The position numbers were made by a program, and so were the translations under genes. A DNA stretch of 15,872 nt. Source: JAYSFC01 sp041913505 (GTDB lineage Bacteria; Pseudomonadota; Gammaproteobacteria; Burkholderiales; Burkholderiaceae_C). The stretch is from positions 1-15,872 of the forward strand of contig JAYSFC010000088.1 of assembly GCA_041913505.1 (NCBI GenBank). The letters run 5' to 3'. The notes beneath the pieces are model-generated. The model saw only the letters and a list, made by a program, of their open reading frames with translations. It was not told the DNA's origin and made no database searches. Below, piece by piece: positions 1 to 8,300 of the stretch (position 1 is its first letter; every line of letters begins with the position of its first letter).

Positions 1-420
1 GATGATCTTGCTGCGGCCCGTGGCGCCGCGCGCCAGGCGGATGGCGCTCATGCCTGCCTCGGTGCCCGAGCTGACCAGGCGAATCATCTCCATCGAGGGC
101 ACGAGGCGCAGGATTTCCTCGGCCAGCTCGACTTCGCGCTCGGTCGGCGCGCCGAAGCTGAAGCCTTCGAGCGCGGCCTTCTGCACGGCCTCGAGCACGG
201 CCGGGTGGCCGTGGCCCAGGATCATGGGGCCCCAGGAGCCGATGTAGTCGATGAAACGTTGGTCGTTGGCGTCCCAGAAATAAGCGCCCTGGGCGCGCTT
301 GACGAAGCGCGGCGTGCCGCCCACGGCCTTGAAGGCGCGCACGGGGGAGTTCACGCCGCCGGGAATGAGCGCCTTGGCGCGCTCGAACAGAGGGATGTTG
401 AGGTCAGTGCTTGGTGTCAT
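1..420 (-). CDS. hemL: Glutamate-1-semialdehyde 2,1-aminomutase, N-terminal part (cut by left edge)
   Basis: HemL is a PLP-dependent cytosolic enzyme that converts glutamate-1-semialdehyde to 5-aminolevulinate, the committed precursor of heme and other tetrapyrroles. Only the first 140 codons are here. They read as a continuous frame from the ATG at 420-418 to the window edge. Diagnostic stretches are the N-terminal GGVNSPVRAF (residues 21-30), the IDYIGSWGPMILGHGHP stretch (58-73) and the cofactor phosphate-binding SSGTEA (117-122), all typical of the family. The PLP-binding lysine would lie beyond the edge. The start codon lies inside the last codons of thiD, with a 17-base overlap, so translation is probably coupled to thiD. 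The stretch before the ATG is C-rich and shows no Shine-Dalgarno motif. I see no sign of damage in the part present. Confidence 0.95.
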   Translation of the reverse strand, partial: MTPSTDLNIPLFERAKALIPGGVNSPVRAFKAVGGTPRFVKRAQGAYFWDANDQRFIDYIGSWGPMILGHGHPAVLEAVQKAALEGFSFGAPTEREVELAEEILRLVPSMEMIRLVSSGTEAGMSAIRLARGATGRSKII

Positions 421-1363
421 GGGGGGGCATCACGAAGCCCTCCAGGGGCATCGTTTCTTCAAAGGGGGGTGGTTCTGCGGCCTCGTCGGTATCGTCGGAT
501 TCGGGAGGCTGGGCCCAGAACATGCGGTCGGGCAGGATGTGACCCATGCCGGGCCGGAAGCCGTTGTCGAGGCAGTGGTCCAGGTAAGTAAGCGCCTCGC
601 TCGTGGCTTCGCCCAGATCGCTGCCATTGGCCACGAGCGCTGCGAGCGCGGCCGAAAGCGTGTCGCCCGCCCCCGCGAAGGTGGCATCGAACAGCTCGAA
701 CTTGCCGCTGCCCAGGACCGCCTGGGGCGAGGCCAGCACGTTCTCGACGAACTGCTCGGGCGCAGGAATGCCGGTGACGAGCACATAGGGCACGCCGTGC
801 TCCGAGGCGGCCATGGCGAGGTCGCGCGCCGAGGGGCGGCGCTCGCTGCTCCAGTCGGGCAGCAGCCAGCGCCACAGCGTGCTGTGGTTTCCTACCAACA
901 CGGAGGTCTGGGGCAGCAGCAGTTCCTGGAAGGCATCGTGGTACTGGTCGATGAGGTCGTCGCGCCACCACGACAGATTGGGCATGTAGGCGATGACAGG
1001 CACCTCGGCGTAATCGGCCGCGATCTGTGCGATGGCGCTGAGATTCTCGGGGCTGCCCACGAATCCGACCTTGATGGCCTGCACGGGCAGGTCTTCGAGC
1101 GCGGTGCGTGCCTGCTCGGAAACGGCTTCGTCGTCGAAGCAGAAGTGGTCGAACACCTCGGCGGTGTCGCGAGCGTAAGCACCGGTAACGACGGCTACAG
1201 GATGACCGCCGACCGATGCAATGGTGGTAATGTCGCCCGTGAGCCCGCCAGCGCCGCTGGGATCGCAGGCGTTGAAAGCCAGCACGCAGGCCGGGATCGC
1301 GTCTTCGGGGGCGTCTTCTGGAAGATCCTCGGTGGAGGAGGGGTTGGGTGTGATAGTTGTCAT
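404..1363 (-). CDS. thiD: Divergent hydroxymethylpyrimidine/phosphomethylpyrimidine kinase-like protein (ThiD family)
   Basis: This 319-residue protein has the ribokinase-like fold signature of ThiD. ThiD phosphorylates HMP and HMP-P in the cytosol for the pyrimidine half of thiamine. The substrate loop reads ACDPSGAGGLTGDI (residues 32-45), against the usual GSDPSGGAGIQADL. The anion-hole loop is GAGD (231-234) followed by TLSAALAAL, where ThiD normally has GTGC; the Asp is the catalytic-base choice of PfkB and pyridoxal kinases. The usual DPVM and TPN motifs in the middle appear as YMPN (126-129) and VGNH (157-160). Both ends carry acidic, proline-rich tails (about 1-24 and 285-319) outside the kinase core. 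There is no clear Shine-Dalgarno before the ATG, so the start is uncertain within the tail. The gene precedes and overlaps hemL. Family placement is firm, but activity as HMP-P kinase is an inference. Confidence 0.8.
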   Translation of the reverse strand: MTTITPNPSSTEDLPEDAPEDAIPACVLAFNACDPSGAGGLTGDITTIASVGGHPVAVVTGAYARDTAEVFDHFCFDDEAVSEQARTALEDLPVQAIKVGFVGSPENLSAIAQIAADYAEVPVIAYMPNLSWWRDDLIDQYHDAFQELLLPQTSVLVGNHSTLWRWLLPDWSSERRPSARDLAMAASEHGVPYVLVTGIPAPEQFVENVLASPQAVLGSGKFELFDATFAGAGDTLSAALAALVANGSDLGEATSEALTYLDHCLDNGFRPGMGHILPDRMFWAQPPESDDTDEAAEPPPFEETMPLEGFVMPPHDTKH

Positions 1364-1457
1364 GCTGGGGTGCTGGCGAAAAGGGTGGCGCCGAAGCCGC
1401 GGCCCAGGGTTATGACTAGATACAATCGTTGCATTCTATGTGAAGGCCCATTAAGCT
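1364..1457. promoter_or_regulatory. Divergent intergenic region with candidate promoters for thiD and rubredoxin
   Basis: These 94 bases separate the divergent thiD and rubredoxin genes, and their right half (about 1410-1440) is clearly more AT-rich than the flanks. On the plus strand TACAAT at 1421-1426 matches a -10 box at five of six positions. It would start transcription near 1433, about 25 bases before the rubredoxin GTG, but I see no good -35 box. On the minus strand TTCACA (1444-1439) resembles a -35 box, with a weak TCTAGT (1420-1415) 18 bases on. The assignment rests on hexamer matching and gene orientation only. Confidence 0.35.
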
Positions 1458-1631
1458 GTGACGGAACCTAAGACTTGGATGTGTTTGATCTGTGGTTGGA
1501 TATATGACGAGGCCCAAGGTTCGCCGGAGCACGGCATAGCCCCTAACACGCCCTGGGATCAGGTGCCCATGAATTGGACCTGTCCTGAATGCGGGGCGCG
1601 CAAAGAAGATTTCGAAATGGTTCAGATTTGA
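1458..1631 (+). CDS. Rubredoxin
   Basis: This 57-residue cytosolic iron-sulfur protein carries single electrons through one iron held by four cysteines. The two metal knuckles are visible: CLICG (Cys9, Cys12) and CPECG (Cys42, Cys45), with the aromatic core residues Trp7, Trp14, Tyr16, Trp33 and Trp40 typical of the family. The GTG at 1458 is taken as start because an in-frame TAA lies just upstream at 1452-1454 and a GAAGG sits at 1442-1446. The physiological partner cannot be read from the sequence. It lies directly before pilG on the same strand, but a candidate terminator starts at its stop codon, so it may be a separate transcription unit. The gene is too short to appear in most open-frame lists. 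Confidence 0.93.
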   Translation: MTEPKTWMCLICGWIYDEAQGSPEHGIAPNTPWDQVPMNWTCPECGARKEDFEMVQI

Positions 1632-1663
1632 ACGCGGATGTCGCCTGCGTTGTTTTTTATTTT
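1631..1663 (+). terminator. Candidate Rho-independent terminator between rubredoxin and pilG
   Basis: AACGC at 1631-1635 pairs with GCGTT at 1647-1651. Next to them GG (1636-1637) can pair with CC (1644-1645) around a bulged T, leaving the loop ATGTCG. A T-rich tract, GTTTTTTATTTT, follows immediately at 1652-1663. Stem plus T run is the classic intrinsic terminator layout, although the stem is short. It overlaps the last base of the rubredoxin stop codon and lies 20 bases before the pilG start, so it could end the rubredoxin transcript or attenuate read-through into the pil cluster. Confidence 0.5.
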
Positions 1664-1682
1664 CCATCAGGAGCAGTAAGAA

Positions 1683-2081
1683 TTGACTACGAACGGCGCA
1701 TCCTTCAAGGTGCTCGTGGTGGATGACAGCAATACCATCCGGCGCAGCGCGGAGATTTTTCTCAAGCAAGGCGGGCATGAAGTTTTGTTGGCGGATGATG
1801 GCTTCGATGCTTTGGCTAAGGTCAATGATTATCAACCTCAGTTGATTTTCTGCGACATCCTTATGCCCAAGCTCGATGGATATCAGACTTGCGCCATCAT
1901 CAAGCGTAACGCGCGTTTTGCCAATACGCCTGTGGTCATGTTGTCCTCTAAGGATGGCGTTTTCGACAAGGCGCGCGGCCGCATGGTGGGGTGCCAAGAA
2001 TATCTCACCAAACCGTTTACTAAAGACCAACTGCTGCAGGCTGTGCAGCAGTTCGGCAATTCCCAACAAGGAGCGATGTAA
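1683..2081 (+). CDS. pilG: Type IV pilus response regulator PilG (CheY-like)
   Basis: This is a single-domain receiver of 132 residues. In Pseudomonas, PilG takes phosphate from the ChpA kinase and promotes pilus extension and twitching. The receiver hallmarks are all present: acidic pair Asp14-Asp15 in VLVVDDS, phosphoacceptor Asp58 in FCDILMP, Ser88/Ser89 and Lys110 in TKPF. The start is a TTG at 1683: an in-frame TAA lies just upstream at 1677-1679, and AGGAG at 1669-1673 is correctly spaced. The gene is AT-richer than its neighbours (26 of 60 bases are G or C at 1801-1860). It overlaps pilH by one base. Naming it PilG rather than PilH rests on position and on the first-place order seen in pilGHIJ clusters. 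Confidence 0.92.
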   Translation: MTTNGASFKVLVVDDSNTIRRSAEIFLKQGGHEVLLADDGFDALAKVNDYQPQLIFCDILMPKLDGYQTCAIIKRNARFANTPVVMLSSKDGVFDKARGRMVGCQEYLTKPFTKDQLLQAVQQFGNSQQGAM

Positions 2082-2446
2082 TGCCTATCCAGAAGGTTCT
2101 GGTCGTTGACGACTCGAAGACCGAGTTGATGTTCTTGACCGACTTGCTGCAAAAGAAGGGCATGCAAGTGCGTACCGCCGAGAATGCGGACGAAGCCTTT
2201 CGCCGCCTGGCTGAGGAAAAGCCCGACCTGATCCTCATGGACGTGGTCATGCCGGGGCAGAACGGTTTTCAGCTCACACGCGCCATCACGCGTGATCCGC
2301 AGTATGCCGACGTGCCAATCATCATGTGCACGAGCAAGAATCAGGAAACCGACCGGGTTTGGGGTATGCGCCAGGGGGCGCGTGGCTACATTACCAAGCC
2401 GGTGGATCCGGCCGAGTTGCAGGCCAAAATCGACGCGCTGAATTAA
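2081..2446 (+). CDS. pilH: Type IV pilus response regulator PilH (CheY-like)
   Basis: This second stand-alone receiver has 121 residues. In Pseudomonas, PilH is the partner of PilG, favouring retraction or acting as a phosphate sink. Visible residues are Asp10-Asp11 in VLVVDDS, phosphoacceptor Asp54 in LMDVVMP, Thr84-Ser85 in the CTSK loop, and Lys106 in ITKPVD. The ATG shares its A with the pilG stop codon (TAATG), and AAGGAG at 2068-2073 within the end of pilG provides a good ribosome site. The pair is therefore translationally coupled. The protein is full length for the family and shows nothing odd. Confidence 0.94.
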   Translation: MPIQKVLVVDDSKTELMFLTDLLQKKGMQVRTAENADEAFRRLAEEKPDLILMDVVMPGQNGFQLTRAITRDPQYADVPIIMCTSKNQETDRVWGMRQGARGYITKPVDPAELQAKIDALN

Positions 2447-2461
2447 GCGCCTGCGTCGCTT

Positions 2462-2989
2462 ATGGCCAATCGCGAAGCCCTCCGTGAACTCCAAACGCGC
2501 CTTGCCAGCCGCCTTCAGGCGGCGCGCAGTGAAGGCGTTTCCGTTTCGTCCTGGCTGGCGGTCGAGTCTGCGGGGCAGAATTACCTGATGCCCCTGGGGC
2601 AGTCCGGTGAGATCTTTCCGTGGACGGGCGTGCAAGCCGTGCCCTACACCCAGAGCTGGTTCCTCGGCGTGGCCAACCTGCGGGGCACCCTGGTGGGGGT
2701 CGTGGACTTGGCCGGCCTGCTGGGCAAATCCAGTACGCGCACGGAGCAGGCCCTGAATGAATCCAGCCTGCTGGCGCTCAATGGGGCGCTCGATGTGAAC
2801 GCCGCCTTGCTCGTCGATCGCTTGTCGGGGTTGCGGGGCACGGATGCCTTCGTGGCTTCCGAGCCGCCGGCTGAGGACGCGCCCTCCTATTTCGGTACCA
2901 CCTACCTGGACGCGCAGGGCGTACGGTGGCAAGAGCTGAATCTGCAGACCCTCTCGCAGCATCCCGCATTTCTGAGCATCAGTGCTTGA
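2462..2989 (+). CDS. pilI: PilI, CheW-like adaptor of the Chp pilus chemosensory system
   Basis: This 175-residue cytosolic CheW-domain protein is expected to couple the receptor PilJ to the kinase ChpA. After a helical N-terminus (about 1-26) the CheW fold runs from about 28 to 172. It shows the PilI-type core FLGVANLRGTLVGVVDLAGLLG (about 67-88), which contains the conserved N-L-R-G turn of CheW proteins. The ATG at 2462 has no purine-rich Shine-Dalgarno before it. It lies only 15 bases after the pilH stop, so reinitiation or coupling is likely. The identification combines the CheW core with the position between pilH and pilJ. Confidence 0.93.
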   Translation: MANREALRELQTRLASRLQAARSEGVSVSSWLAVESAGQNYLMPLGQSGEIFPWTGVQAVPYTQSWFLGVANLRGTLVGVVDLAGLLGKSSTRTEQALNESSLLALNGALDVNAALLVDRLSGLRGTDAFVASEPPAEDAPSYFGTTYLDAQGVRWQELNLQTLSQHPAFLSISA

Positions 2990-3013
2990 GTTTTTCCCCT
3001 GTAAGGCAGAGCC

Positions 3014-5296
3014 ATGTCTTTCGTTAACCAATTTGGAAAACTGTTCAACCGCAAGACCGCCGAGCAAGGTGCGGAGACGGGGGCTGCCGATGGCCTGAAC
3101 GCACCCTCGACGGCCGGTTCATCGTTGGACGGAGCGGCTCTGCGTGACTCTTACCAAGCCGATGCGATGAGCAGCGTGCAAGGGGATCCGGGCATTTCGC
3201 AGTATGTCGAAGTGGGTACGGCTGATGAAGACCAGGTGACGCTGCCCTTGCTGGGGCGGGCGGCCGTCGCGGTCCACCAGCGGCGCTTGCTTGCGCTGCT
3301 GGCCGTGGGGGTGGTGGTACTGGCGCTGATTGCCGGCTGGGTGCTGCGGCAAGCAGACCGTTCTGCCCAGCAGCTTGCCGCCACGGGTCAGGCACTGATG
3401 CAGTCGCAGCGTTTGGCCAAATCGGTATCGCAGGCACTGGTGGGTAGTCCGCAGGCTTTCCCCGATGTGGTGGACAGCTCCGGCGTGTTGGCGCGCAACG
3501 TGCGTGCGCTGAATGATGGTGACACCGCTTTGGGAGTGCAGGCCCTGGGTGAGCCGTTCAAGCCGGATCTGGAGGCGATCACGCCCCTCATGGAACGTGC
3601 CGAGCGCAATGCCGGCGCGGTCATGGGCCAGCAGAAGATCCTGACCCAGGTGGGCGATGCGCTGCGCACCATCAACCGCCAATCGTCCGATCTGCTCGAA
3701 ATCGCGGAAACGGTGTCGTCGCTGAAGCTGCAGCAGAACGCCCCCGCGGCCGAAGTGTCTGCCGCCGGCCAGCTCGTGATGTTGACGCAGCGTATTGGCA
3801 AGTCCGCCAACGAATTCCAGACGACCGAAGGCGTGAGCCCTGAGGCCGTGTTCCTGCTGGGCAAGGATTTGAACTCCTTCAAGGAAATCGCCCAGGGCGT
3901 TCTCGACGGTAGCCCTGAGCTGCGTCTCTCTGCCACCAAGGACGCACAGACGCGCGAGCAACTCGAGGCGCTGATCAAGCTCTACGAGCAGACGCGCACG
4001 CAAGCCAGCGCCATTCTGGGTAACCTGCAGGGCCTCGTGTCTGCGCGGGAAGCGCAATCCGCGATCATTGCCGATAGCGAGCCACTGCGCCGCCAGCTCG
4101 AAGGGCTGCAGGCCAAGTTGTCGGCCCAGACGGGCCTGGGCGCAGGGCAGTTCGCCGCACTGGCGCTGGCCGGTCTGTTCGTGCTGCTTTGCGGCGTCGG
4201 GATTTCGCGGGTGCAGCTGCTGGACAGCCGGACGCGCCAGGCAACGGCCGAACTGCAGCAGCGCGATGCCAAGCGCCAGGAGCAGGAAGCCAAGCGCGTC
4301 AACGACGCCAACCAGGCCGCCATTCTGCGTCTGATGAACGAACTGCAGTCGGTCGCTGAAGGCGACCTGACGCAGGAAGCCACGGTGACCGAAGACATTA
4401 CGGGCGCTATCGCCGACTCGGTGAACTACACGGTGGAAGAGCTGCGCCAGCTCGTGGGCAGCGTGCAGAACACGGCCACCCGCGTGGCCCAGACGACGGC
4501 CCAGGTGGACAGCACCTCGACCGAGCTGCTCGCCGCCTCGACCGAGCAATTGCGCGAGATCCGCGAAACCGGCCGTTCGGTGCTCGATATGGCCGCGCGA
4601 ATCAACGATGTGTCCACGCAAGCCCAGGAGTCGGCCTCGGTGGCCCGCCAGTCGCTGCAAGCCGCAGACTCCGGCCTGCAAGCCGTGCAGAACGCCATCG
4701 GCGGTATGAACTCCATCCGCGACCAGATCCAGGACACCTCCAAGCGTATCAAGCGCCTGGGCGAATCGTCGCAGGAGATCGGCGAAATCACCGAACTGAT
4801 TTCTGACATTACCGAACAGACCAACGTGCTGGCCCTGAACGCAGCCATTCAGGCCGCATCGGCCGGCGAAGCGGGCCGTGGCTTCTCTGTGGTGGCGGAA
4901 GAAGTGCAGCGCCTGGCTGAGCGCTCTGCCGACGCCACGCGCCAGATCTCGGCGCTCGTGAAGGCGATTCAGACCGATACCCAGGACGCCGTGGCCGCTA
5001 TGGAGCGTTCCACGCAGGGTGTGGTGGAAGGGGCCCGCCTGTCCGATACCGCCGGTACGGCGCTGACCGAGATCGACCGCGTGTCCCGTCGCCTCGCCGA
5101 CCTGATTGAGCAGATCTCGTCGTCGACCTCGCATGAAGCCGAACTTGCCAACGAAGTGGCCGACAACATCCAGCACATTTTTGCGGTGACCGAGCAGACC
5201 GGTGAAGGTACGCGGACGACGGCCCAGCAGGTGCGTGAACTGTCGCACATGGCCGAGGAGTTGCGCCAATCGGTGGCGCGTTTCAAGATCGCCTGA
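3014..5296 (+). CDS. pilJ: PilJ, methyl-accepting receptor for type IV pilus control
   Basis: This inner-membrane chemoreceptor has 760 residues. Transmembrane helix 1 covers about 92-112 (rich in Leu, Ala and Val) and helix 2 about 379-398, with the periplasmic PilJ sensing region between them. A HAMP-like stretch follows at about 430-490, then a long coiled coil. The signalling hairpin tip lies around 591-640 and includes ITEQTNVLALNAAIQAA and GRGFSVVAEEV, the part that contacts PilI and ChpA. Pseudomonas PilJ is about 680 residues. The extra length here includes about 90 hydrophilic residues before helix 1. The last residues (SVARFKIA) show no CheR-docking pentapeptide. AAGGCAGAG before the ATG may serve as ribosome site. 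The role is firmly supported; the ligand is unknown. Confidence 0.95.
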   Translation: MSFVNQFGKLFNRKTAEQGAETGAADGLNAPSTAGSSLDGAALRDSYQADAMSSVQGDPGISQYVEVGTADEDQVTLPLLGRAAVAVHQRRLLALLAVGVVVLALIAGWVLRQADRSAQQLAATGQALMQSQRLAKSVSQALVGSPQAFPDVVDSSGVLARNVRALNDGDTALGVQALGEPFKPDLEAITPLMERAERNAGAVMGQQKILTQVGDALRTINRQSSDLLEIAETVSSLKLQQNAPAAEVSAAGQLVMLTQRIGKSANEFQTTEGVSPEAVFLLGKDLNSFKEIAQGVLDGSPELRLSATKDAQTREQLEALIKLYEQTRTQASAILGNLQGLVSAREAQSAIIADSEPLRRQLEGLQAKLSAQTGLGAGQFAALALAGLFVLLCGVGISRVQLLDSRTRQATAELQQRDAKRQEQEAKRVNDANQAAILRLMNELQSVAEGDLTQEATVTEDITGAIADSVNYTVEELRQLVGSVQNTATRVAQTTAQVDSTSTELLAASTEQLREIRETGRSVLDMAARINDVSTQAQESASVARQSLQAADSGLQAVQNAIGGMNSIRDQIQDTSKRIKRLGESSQEIGEITELISDITEQTNVLALNAAIQAASAGEAGRGFSVVAEEVQRLAERSADATRQISALVKAIQTDTQDAVAAMERSTQGVVEGARLSDTAGTALTEIDRVSRRLADLIEQISSSTSHEAELANEVADNIQHIFAVTEQTGEGTRTTAQQVRELSHMAEELRQSVARFKIA

Positions 5297-5359
5297 CGCG
5301 GGCGCGCCCATCAACCAACTGGCTGGCCGGATCGAGTATCAGCGGCTGGGGACGAATCC

Positions 5360-8300
5360 ATGTCATCTATTGATGCAGCAAACGCAGCAGCCACCGAATG
5401 GACCCAGGGTGAGCAGGATCTGGGGCCCTTGGCGTGGGTGCTCGACGAGTTGCGCAAGTCGCTGGACGGCGCGGCCAAAGCCATGCACCGCTTTGTGCGC
5501 GATGCAGAGCTGGCCCGCGAGTCGGATCTGGCATCGCTCGATGCCGGCCCGCTGCGTATTGCGCGCCAGCAGTTGCACCAGGCCTGTGGTGCCCTGGAGA
5601 TGGTCGGCATGGGGCCGCCGGCGTTGCTGTTGCGCGCTATGGAGGCGGCCGTACAGAAGTTCGTGCAGCGCCCCGAGCAATGCAGCGACGATGCAGCCTC
5701 CGTGATCGAGCGCGCGAGTTTCGCGCTCATCGAATACCTGGAACACGTGCTGGCAGGCAAGCCCGTATCGCCCGTGGCACTGTTCCCGCAATACCGCGAC
5801 ACCCAGGCCCTTGTGGGGGCGGAACGGGTGCATCCAGCCGACCTGTGGCCGGCCGAGCGGCGCTTGCGTGAACCCGAATTCCCGGTGCAAGCCGCGCCGC
5901 TTCCCTACGGCGCGGAAGCACGTGCGCGCCTGGACAGCGCGGTGCTGCGCATCGTCAAGTCGGCCGATGCCGCTGCGGCCGCCGAGATGCGCGATACCTG
6001 CCTGGGTTTCGTGGCCGCGCAGTCGCAGGGCAATATCCGGACGTTCTGGAAACTCAGCGCAGCCTTTTTCGAGGCCATGGCCCAGCGCTTGTTGCCCTCG
6101 GATGTTTATGTCAAACGCGTGGCGTCCAGGGTTCTCCTGCAGTACGCGGCTTTTGCCAAGGGTGACGACACGCTGTCCGATCGCCTCGTGCAGGATCTGC
6201 TGTTCTTCTGCTCCCAGGCGCAGCCTGCGTCGGACGACGCCCCCGCAACGGCCCTCTTGAACGCCGTGCGTGGCACCTTCAATCTGGGCCGCTTCCGTCC
6301 CGTCGACTACGAAACGGCCCGTTTCGGCCGCTTCGATCCGGCGCTGCTGGCGCAGGCGCGTAAGCGCATCGCCGCTGCCACCGAAACCTGGTCGGCCCTC
6401 GCGGGTGGCGACCGCGCGAAGCTCAAGCCGGCCTTGGACCAGTTCAGCCTGGTGTGCGATTCGGTGATCAAGTTGCTGCCGGGCAGCGACACGCTGGCCC
6501 AGGCGCTTGCGCGGGCTGTGGAGTCAACGGCGCGCTCGGGCGAGCCGCCTTCCGCGGCGCTCGCCATGGAAGTGGCAACGTCGGTGCTCTATCTGCAGGC
6601 CACTTTCGACGACCTCGATTCGACCAGCGATGGCATGGTCGAGCGCGCGAACCGGCTGGCAGATCGGCTCGATCAGGTGTTGGGTGGCGCGGAGTCCGCG
6701 CCCCTGGAGCCTTGGATGGAAGAGCTGTACCGCCGCGTCAGCGACCGCCAGACCATGGGCAGCGTGGTGGATGAATTGCGCGGTACGTTGGGCGAGGCGG
6801 AAAAGGCCCTGGACCAGTTCTTCCGCAATCCGGTCGACTTGACCGGGCTGGCTCCCGTGCCGGGGCATCTGGCGCAAATGCGCGGCGTGCTGTCGGTGCT
6901 GGGATTGGACCAGGCATCGCTTGCCGTGGCACGCATGCGCGACACGGTGGAGCGCCTGCTGATCAATGAGGTGCCGGAGTCCGAACGCCAGTCGGTCTTC
7001 GAGAAGCTGGGCAACAGCCTGGGGGCCCTGGGTTTTCTCATCGACATGCTCAGCTACCAGCGGGCGATGGCCCGCAAACTGTTCGTGTACGACGAGGAGT
7101 TGGGCGAGCTGCGCATTCTGATGGGGCGCACCCGCTCCCGTGCCAGCGACAGCGCCGAAGAGGTTCCCGCCAGGCTGGAAGAGCGGTCCGCTGCGCCCCT
7201 GCCGGATACGGTGCCACGCTACACCCCGCCCGTGGTGGAGCCCCCGCCTGCACAGGTTCTGGAACCGGCGCCGGCGCCCGAACTCCAGGCACTGTTGTCG
7301 GATCTGAAGTTCGAGGAAGCGCCTGCGCCGCAGGAGGCCGTGGCAGAGCCCGTGCCCGTGCCCAGTCCCATGCCTGCCTCGCAGGAGGAGGCCGAGGACG
7401 AACTGCTCGACATCTTCCTCGAAGAAGCCCGCGAGGTGGTTGTCACCGGTTTGGCAGCCGTCGATGCGCTGGGCAAGGAGCCGGGTGATCTGAGCGAGCA
7501 AACCACGCTGCGCCGCGCGTTCCACACCCTCAAGGGCAGCTCCCGCATGGTGGGGCTAAATGACTTTGGCGAAGCCGGCTGGTCGATGGAGCAGATGCTG
7601 AACGCCTGGCTGGCCGAGCAAAAACCCATGCCCCCAGCAATGCTGGCCCTCGCTGGCGAGGCGCTGCAAGGTTTCAGCCAATGGGGTGAGGCCATTGCGC
7701 AGGGGGATGCGGGTGCATGGCAGTCCGAGCCGTTCCGCGTTGCGGCCGATGCGATGCGGCTGCGCGGTGAACGCCTGCCACTCATTTTGCCGGGCATGGC
7801 GGCTGCAGCGCCTGAGCTGCAGCCCGCTGTAGAGGGCGATGCAAAGGCTGAGCAGGAGCCGTTGTCGCTCGAAACTGCCGACCAGGCCGCGGCGCTGCCC
7901 GAGATTGCGGCTGTGGAGCTGTCGTTCCCCGAGCCCGAAGCGCTGCCTGTTGTGCCAGAAGGGGCGCCGGAGCTGGATTTCGCCCCGACCGAAGTGCCGG
8001 CGCATCTGGCCGAGCCCGAGGCTGCCATCGATATCGTGCTGCCAGAGGCCGAGGAGATTGTCGATTTCTCCAGCTTCACCGAAGCGGCACACGCTCCGGC
8101 GCCTGCGCTTCCCGAGAGTGAGCCCGCGCCCGAGGCAGAGTTGGAAGCTTTCGAGCCGATTGCCTTCGAGTTGTCCTTCCCCGAGGAGCACGGCACTTTG
8201 CCGCAGCGGGAGGAGTCCCTGGCCTCCGAGGGCAAATCTGTGCCCGATGTGGATCACCTGCTGGAGCCGGTGCCCGAGCCCGTGGCACCGCCGGTGGTGG

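Noticed and set aside
1416..3067. Minus-strand open frames opposite rubredoxin, pilG, pilH and pilI
   Set aside because: They have no domain signal and lie over genes with intact receiver, CheW and rubredoxin motifs.
5300..5309. Perfect palindrome GGGCGCGCCC in the 63-base pilJ-chpA gap
   Set aside because: A 10-base GC palindrome is expected by chance in such GC-rich DNA. It has no T tract or second copy and no clear role.
3119..5314. Long open frame (731 codons) on the minus strand opposite pilJ
   Set aside because: It mirrors pilJ in antisense, is His/Arg/Gly-rich with no recognisable domain, and arises from the high third-position GC. pilJ is strongly supported.
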